From DASUFI01 sp036274635 (lineage in GTDB: Bacteria; Planctomycetota; B15-G4), in contig DASUFI010000286.1 of NCBI GenBank assembly GCA_036274635.1, positions 1 to 10,174 on the forward strand: a DNA stretch of 10,174 nt, in the 5' to 3' direction. This document shows positions 6,996 to 10,174 of the stretch, in pieces. A model generated the notes under the pieces. That model was not told the origin of the DNA, made no database searches, and worked only from the letters and a program-made list of their open reading frames with translations. A program made the translations under genes and the position numbers. How positions within the stretch are numbered: position 1 is the first letter of the stretch; the number at the start of each line of letters is the position of its first letter.

Positions 6996-7235
6996 TTAGC
7001 GCCGGCGCCTGGCTCCCTTGCGCGCCGACTTGCGGTTGAGACGGCTGCCGCTGCCAGTGCGCGTCCGGCCGTGCGCGGTGCGCGCCGGCCCGCCGCCCGG
7101 CGCCGCGATCTCCTCGACGATCGGCGGAACGGACTGCGCCACGTCCTTCTCAGGGGTCTCGATGTCGTCCGCCGCTCGCGGCGCGCCGCCCGCGCCGGCC
7201 GGTCGCAACAGGCTCGCTGGGAGGCGTCGTGCCAT
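6996..7235 (-). CDS. Small hypothetical protein with basic C-terminal tail
   Basis: A 79-residue frame from ATG at 7235 to TAA at 6998-6996. A good ribosome-binding site (GAGGA) lies 7 nt before the ATG, and third codon positions are strongly G/C, as in neighbouring genes, which supports a real gene. An ATG further upstream in the same frame (7382) lacks such support. The N-terminus is MARRLPASLL, the middle is acidic (DDIETPEKD and IVEEI), and the tail is very basic (RLNRKSARKGARRRR). There is no signal peptide or membrane segment, and it is probably largely disordered. The tail could bind nucleic acid or another acidic partner, but I do not recognise the family. Its 3' end faces the repeat-protein gene 9 bp away. 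No partner gene in the same direction is obvious. Confidence 0.55.
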   Translation of the reverse strand: MARRLPASLLRPAGAGGAPRAADDIETPEKDVAQSVPPIVEEIAAPGGGPARTAHGRTRTGSGSRLNRKSARKGARRRR

Positions 7236-7474
7236 GGGAGGTTCCTCGACGGAGTTCGGGGGTTCGGGGTCGTGACCGGGAGGACTCGTGCAAAGCGCGC
7301 GCCAGCGGGACCTGCTGCGCCGCACTCGCTTCGCCGCGGGCGGCGGGACGAGCGGCGCGTCGTTTCTACATTCCGCGGCCACGAGCGCGTGGTCCTTGCC
7401 GGGCCGCGCTTGCTCGCTGCAGTTCGTGGGGAAGTGAAGCTCGCGCCTCAGACGCTCGAATCCAGCCGGAGCAA

Positions 7475-7508
7475 TGACGCGCCTCAGCTGCGTTCGAGGC
7501 GCGCGTCA
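7475..7508 (-). terminator. Hairpin at the hepT stop codon, probable operon end
   Basis: On the minus strand TGACGCGCGCCTC (starting with the hepT stop codon) pairs with GAGGCGCGTCA across a 10-nt loop, giving an 11-bp stem with a 2-nt bulge. There is only a weak T-rich follow-up (TTGCTCC). The position directly at the stop codon fits a transcription end or mRNA-stabilising stem for the nfeD-stomatin-mntA-hepT set. Confidence 0.45.
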
Positions 7509-7849
7509 CGGCGGCTCTGCAGGTAGCAATCGCCGCAGGACGAGAATGAGTTCTGGCACGTCGGTCGTCGCGGCACGCCACACGACGTCCAGATTGACGT
7601 GCAGGTAGTCGTGCACGACACCGTGCCGCATGCCGATGATCAGCTTCCAGGGATCTCGGAGTGTGAATCGCGGTACGAAGCCGAGACCTTGCCCGCAGCC
7701 TCGCCGATCCGCTGGATCAGGTGCGTCACCGCGAGCTGGAGCGTCTCGTCCGCGTCGAACTTCGCCCGCGTCCGGCCCGTGAGCAACCGGCGGACCGTCT
7801 CGGCATTGTCGCGCATGTGGCCGAGATAGGCGAGATCGTCATGCTGCAT
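7506..7849 (-). pseudogene. hepT: HepT (HEPN toxin, type VII toxin-antitoxin), interrupted by a frameshift
   Basis: HepT toxins are HEPN-domain ribonucleases that a partner nucleotidyltransferase silences by adding AMP to a tyrosine in the Rx4HxY motif. From ATG 7849 the frame encodes 67 residues typical of the family N-terminus (MQHDDLAYLGHMRDNAETV, then LIQRIGEAAGKVS and SEIP), then reads GS and stops at 7642-7640. In the next frame, starting with TGG at 7649, the expected remainder continues: WKLIIGMRHGVVHDY followed by LHVNLDVVWRA and an ending in LLPAEPP, with a TGA at 7508-7506. Restoring one base in the CCC at 7652-7650 (giving Pro-Trp) rebuilds a normal protein of about 114 residues, with R75, H80 and Y82 as the Rx4HxY motif. 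The ATG overlaps the end of mntA by 11 nt. It is either an inactivated toxin, a phase-variable state or a sequencing error. Confidence 0.85.
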
Positions 7850-8141
7850 ACAGCGGCTGCGCGCTTGCGAGGATGCGCTTGCTGATCCAGCGGTTGAGAT
7901 ACTTCGGATTGACGAGGTCGACGCGCCGGCCGCCAAAGACCCGGCTCAGGTCCTCCTCGACCTCGATGATCCCGAATCCCGGCGTCTGCCCCTCCTCGAA
8001 CTCGACCAGCACGTCGACGTCGCTCTGCGGCCCGAAGTCGTCGCGCAGCACCGACCCGAACAGCGAGAGCCGGCGGATGTGGTGCCGCCGGCAGACCTCC
8101 TCGAGAGCCTCGCGCGGGATGTCGATGCGCGGCGAGTCCAT
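7839..8141 (-). CDS. mntA: MntA-type minimal nucleotidyltransferase antitoxin
   Basis: A 100-residue protein of the MNT/nucleotidyltransferase family. The active-site signature GSX10DXD is exact: G29-S30, ten residues, then D41 and D43 (GSVLRDDFGPQSDVDVLVEF). D75 in RRVDLV is the likely third metal ligand. In the characterised MntA-HepT systems (type VII) this enzyme AMPylates the HEPN toxin and so neutralises it. The ATG at 8141 has an AAGGGG site 7 nt upstream, formed by the last codons of the stomatin gene, whose TAG ends only 3 nt before this ATG. The hepT start overlaps its 3' end by 11 nt, so the pair is translationally linked. The length is usual for the family and no damage is visible. 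The toxin partner is frameshifted, but this gene remains open. Confidence 0.93.
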   Translation of the reverse strand: MDSPRIDIPREALEEVCRRHHIRRLSLFGSVLRDDFGPQSDVDVLVEFEEGQTPGFGIIEVEEDLSRVFGGRRVDLVNPKYLNRWISKRILASAQPLYAA

Positions 8142-8144
8142 CGC

Positions 8145-9152
8145 CTACCCCTTCTTGAACCCCGCGCTCGGCCCGACCACGCCCAGCATCTCCTTGATGC
8201 CACCGATCGCGCCCAGCACGTTGGCCGACTCGTAGGGCAGGAACACCGTTTTCTGGCCGCCCTCGGGGTGCGCGATCTCGCGCATCATCTTGAGGTACTC
8301 CATCGCGACCAGGTACTGCGCGGGGTTCACGCCGCTGTCCTTGAGCGCGCCGGTCACCTTCTCGATGGCGCCGGCCTCGCCGGTGGCCTTGAGGATGAGG
8401 CGCTGGCGCTCGCCTTCCGCCTCGGCGATGGCGGCGTCGCGCAGGCCCTCGGCGCGCAGCACGCGGCTGGCCTTCTCGCCCTCGGCCTCCAGCACGATGG
8501 CGCGGCGGTCGCGCTCGGCCTTCATCTGCTTCTCCATCGCCGCCTGGATCTCGGGCGGCGGGGAGATGTCCTGCAGCTCGACGCGGTTGATCTTCACGCC
8601 CCACTTGTCCGAGGCGTCGTCCAGCACGGCGCGCATCTTGGCGTTGATCTCGTCGCGCGAGGACAGGGCCTTGTCCAGGTCCATCTCGCCGATGATGTTG
8701 CGCAGCGTGGTCTGGGCCAGCTTCTCCAGCGCCATGGGGAGGTTGTTGACCTCGTAGGCGGCGCGCACCGGGTCGGTGATCTGGCTGAAGAGCAGGCCAT
8801 TGATCTGGATGACCACGTTGTCGCGCGTGATGACGCGCTGCTCGGGGAAGTCCATCACGGACTCGCGCAGGTCCACGCGCTCGGAGAAGCGAGCCACGTT
8901 GGCCGCGCGGCCGTGGGCCGAGACGGGCTGGATCCACGCCACGGTGCGCGGCTTCTCGACGATGGGCACCAGCAGCCGCAGGCCGGGCGTGAGCGTGCGG
9001 CTGTACTTGCCGAGACGCTCGATGATCATGACCTCGGCCTGGCGGATGACCTTGACGCCGCGCGCGATGAGGATGATGACGAAGACGACGACCGCCAGCA
9101 CGACGATCGTGGTGCCGTCGGGCCGTGACTGGGCGAGGAAGAGCTGCAGCAT
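8145..9152 (-). CDS. Stomatin/SPFH-family membrane protein (paraslipin-like)
   Basis: A 335-residue protein anchored by one N-terminal hydrophobic helix (about 14-31). The SPFH/band-7 domain follows (about 35-200) and contains characteristic segments such as ERLGKYSRTLTPGLR, ITRDNVVIQINGLL, ITDPVRAAYEV and GEMDLDKALSSRDEIN, then KWGVKINRVELQDI. A long Glu/Ala-rich coiled coil (about 200-265) is the oligomerisation region. A short C-terminal hydrophobic part (about 310-328, GGIKEMLGVVG) completes the family layout. Proteins of this kind form ring- or cage-like assemblies in the membrane and are often paired with NfeD, as here. The ATG at 9152 has GGAGG 4 nt upstream; the frame stays open far upstream, but that part is antisense-like or covers nfeD. 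The nfeD gene ends 20 bp upstream and mntA starts 3 nt downstream, so all appear cotranscribed. Confidence 0.93.
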   Translation of the reverse strand: MLQLFLAQSRPDGTTIVVLAVVVFVIILIARGVKVIRQAEVMIIERLGKYSRTLTPGLRLLVPIVEKPRTVAWIQPVSAHGRAANVARFSERVDLRESVMDFPEQRVITRDNVVIQINGLLFSQITDPVRAAYEVNNLPMALEKLAQTTLRNIIGEMDLDKALSSRDEINAKMRAVLDDASDKWGVKINRVELQDISPPPEIQAAMEKQMKAERDRRAIVLEAEGEKASRVLRAEGLRDAAIAEAEGERQRLILKATGEAGAIEKVTGALKDSGVNPAQYLVAMEYLKMMREIAHPEGGQKTVFLPYESANVLGAIGGIKEMLGVVGPSAGFKKG

Positions 9153-9172
9153 GGGTCCTCCGTCGGCGGCCG

Positions 9173-9676
9173 TCAGGCCTTGCCGACCCTGAGCGTGTTG
9201 CCGGTGACCTCGAGGACGCGCACGATCTCGCCCACGGCCAGGCTGGCCTCCGAGGTGGCGCGCCACTCCTCGTTGGAGAGCCGCACGCGTCCGAGGCCGC
9301 CCGCGGGCACGGTGTCGACGACGGCGCCCGTCTGGCCCACGAGCGCGTCGGTGTTGGTGGGCAGCGTCGTGGGCGTGATGTGCTTCACGATGAGCGGGCG
9401 CAGCCAGATGATCCCGACCAGCGACACCGCCGAGAACACCACGAGCTGGCCGTTGGGCGTGAGGCCCAGCGCCGCGGCGCCCGCCGTCACGACCGTGGCC
9501 GGGGCGAAGGCGCCGATGAAGAAGCCCGCGGTGAGGATCTCGGCGATGAGCACCACCAGCGTGAACCACAGCCAGAACTGCCAGTAGCTCACGAGGCCAT
9601 TGAGGGTGAGCAGCGAGTCGATGGCCGAGTCGAGGCCGGCGCCTACGCCAGCCTGGAGCAGCGCGAAGATGGGCAT
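9173..9676 (-). CDS. NfeD-like membrane protein
   Basis: A 167-residue short-form NfeD protein. Three hydrophobic helices lie at about 33-54, 57-74 and 78-95, followed by a soluble OB-fold-type domain at about 111-165 (LVGQTGAVVDTVPAGGLGRVRLSNEEWRA, written here as LVGQTGAVVD then GRVRLSNEEWRA, and VRVLEVTGNTLRV), the usual NfeD C-terminal domain. It has no ClpP-like protease part, which marks it as the short NfeD1b-type form. Such proteins act with stomatin-family partners, and the stomatin gene follows after 20 bp. The ATG at 9676 has only a weak GGGGA site upstream. A TAGAAT element at 9739-9734 is a plausible promoter about 57 bp upstream. It would be the first gene of the nfeD-stomatin-mntA-hepT set. 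Confidence 0.92.
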   Translation of the reverse strand: MPIFALLQAGVGAGLDSAIDSLLTLNGLVSYWQFWLWFTLVVLIAEILTAGFFIGAFAPATVVTAGAAALGLTPNGQLVVFSAVSLVGIIWLRPLIVKHITPTTLPTNTDALVGQTGAVVDTVPAGGLGRVRLSNEEWRATSEASLAVGEIVRVLEVTGNTLRVGKA

Positions 9677-9733
9677 GAGCGTCCCCGGGGAGGCCGCGCG
9701 GCGCGCCCGGGGCGCCCGCCGGCAGCGCCGCGC

Positions 9734-9739
9734 ATTCTA
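9734..9739 (-). promoter_or_regulatory. Candidate -10 element for the nfeD operon
   Basis: Minus-strand TAGAAT matches the -10 consensus TATAAT at 5 of 6 positions and stands out in GC-rich surroundings. It lies immediately after the T-run that ends the upstream gene and before a GC-rich leader of about 50 nt ahead of the nfeD ATG. No -35 match is visible at 16-18 bp, so confidence is moderate. Confidence 0.4.
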
Positions 9740-9742
9740 GAG

Positions 9743-9787
9743 AAAAAGGCCCGTTTCCCGCGGCGTCGCGCGCGGGGCGCATGGGCC
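9743..9787 (-). terminator. Nested-hairpin intrinsic terminator after the lipoate-ligase-family gene
   Basis: On the minus strand an outer stem GGCCC/GGGCC (9787-9783 with 9752-9748) encloses an inner stem CCCGCG/CGCGGG (9776-9771 with 9762-9757). The outer arm is followed directly by TTTTT (9747-9743). It sits about 20 bp after the stop codon at 9808, so it fits an intrinsic terminator for that gene, separating it from the nfeD operon. Confidence 0.6.
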
Positions 9788-9807
9788 GGGGGCCATGGGA
9801 GCCCCGC

Positions 9808-10174
9808 TCAGCTCCGGGCCGCCACCTCGACCAGCAGCTCCTCGGCGCGCGCGCGCTCGTCGGGCGTCAGCGCGTCGGGGCGCAGGCCCGCCGGCAGCGC
9901 GGCGGCGAAGGCGGCCACGAGCGCGTCGGCCAGCTCGTCCCAGCCCACGGGCCGGCCGGCGGCGAGGCTCACCGAGCCGCCCGCGGGCGAGAGCCGCGGC
10001 ACCTCGAGCGGCAGGCTGCCGTGGTGCAGCACGCGCGCGCCCACGCGCCGCTGCGCCGAGCCGGCCACCTTGCGGCCCTGCGCATCCACGAGGTCGAGCG
10101 CGGTGAGGTCGTGGAAGCACAGCGTCGCGTCGCGCGGCCGCGTGGAGAGGCGGCTGCCGCCCGCCGGCGCGACG
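9808..10174 (-). CDS. Lipoate-protein ligase / octanoyltransferase family enzyme, C-terminal part
   Basis: The last 121 residues of a gene that enters from the right edge; its start is outside the window. The visible signature is GRKVAGSAQRR (lysine at visible residue 35), then VLHHGSLPLEV. This matches the region of LplA/LipM proteins in which a lysine contacts the lipoyl- or octanoyl-adenylate (E. coli LplA has a similar RKVSGSA...HHG stretch). Visible residue 19 is a cysteine in LCFHD, located roughly where LipM-type octanoyltransferases keep their catalytic cysteine, so transfer from octanoyl-ACP is as likely as ligation of free lipoate. The rest is a helical C-terminus (DELADALVAAF and later DERARAEELLVEV). 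The product would modify lipoyl domains of 2-oxoacid dehydrogenases or the glycine cleavage system. A nested hairpin with T-run follows the stop. Confidence 0.8.
   Translation of the reverse strand, partial: VAPAGGSRLSTRPRDATLCFHDLTALDLVDAQGRKVAGSAQRRVGARVLHHGSLPLEVPRLSPAGGSVSLAAGRPVGWDELADALVAAFAAALPAGLRPDALTPDERARAEELLVEVAARS

Noticed and set aside
7071..7526. Plus-strand frame across the region between the small protein and hepT
   Set aside because: It is arginine-rich and antisense to the supported small gene at one end and to the hepT remnant at the other; no ribosome-binding site or domain is seen.
7640..7936. Longer hepT start at 7936
   Set aside because: The extra 29 residues read through mntA in another frame and lack HEPN character; the family N-terminus starts at the ATG at 7849.
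7726..8937. Minus-strand frame of 403 codons across stomatin and the toxin-antitoxin genes
   Set aside because: It is an alternative frame of the stomatin and mntA genes, composed of Arg/Pro/Gly-rich sequence with no family features.
9737..10120. Alternative minus-strand frame over the lipoate-ligase-family gene
   Set aside because: The other frame (9808-10174) shows the GRKVAGSAQRR and HHGSLPLEV motifs, so this one is a shadow.

Overview
This 10.2 kb window is very GC-rich (roughly 70% by eye) with densely packed genes and G/C-ending codons. Long antisense open frames result from this and are treated as shadows. The best guess for the source is a Planctomycetota bacterium. The signs are a secreted protein of many FG-GAP/VCBS repeats ending in a type of C-terminal domain I associate with planctomycete secreted proteins, a histidine kinase with a large non-PAS extracytoplasmic sensor, and frequent GTG starts. 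This assignment is inference; another high-GC lineage such as Myxococcota is possible. No rRNA, tRNA, CRISPR array or insertion sequence was seen.

Left part (1-4422). A minus-strand two-component operon encodes a sensor histidine kinase (1030-3006) followed, with a 4-base overlap, by an OmpR/PhoB-type response regulator (323-1033). Downstream of it, also on minus, is the start of a secreted protein that runs off the window (1-189). Divergent from the kinase, across only 51 bp, is an APC-family amino-acid permease (3058-4422, plus). A tandem repeat TTGAC-N6-TTGAC (11-bp period, read on the minus strand) occurs in both non-coding gaps that flank the kinase-regulator operon. It resembles a Pho-box type site for an OmpR-family regulator, and suggests autoregulation plus control of the secreted protein and perhaps the permease.

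Middle part (4423-7505). A secreted 831-residue protein carries 14 calcium-loop (DxDxDG) repeats at about 49-residue spacing. It is followed, convergently and 9 bp away, by a small 79-residue protein with a strongly basic tail (6996-7235, minus). The 270 bp from 7236 to 7505 hold no convincing gene, only a hairpin that begins inside the hepT stop codon.

Right part (7506-10174, all minus strand). An NfeD-like membrane protein and a stomatin/SPFH protein form the familiar membrane-quality pair. Directly behind them, 3 nt after the stomatin stop, sits a type VII toxin-antitoxin module: MntA (nucleotidyltransferase antitoxin, intact GSX10DXD) and HepT (HEPN toxin). HepT is interrupted by an apparent 1-base deletion in a C-run, although its Rx4HxY catalytic motif survives in the next frame. 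Upstream, ended by a nested hairpin and T-run, is the C-terminal part of a lipoate-ligase/octanoyltransferase family enzyme that enters from outside the window.
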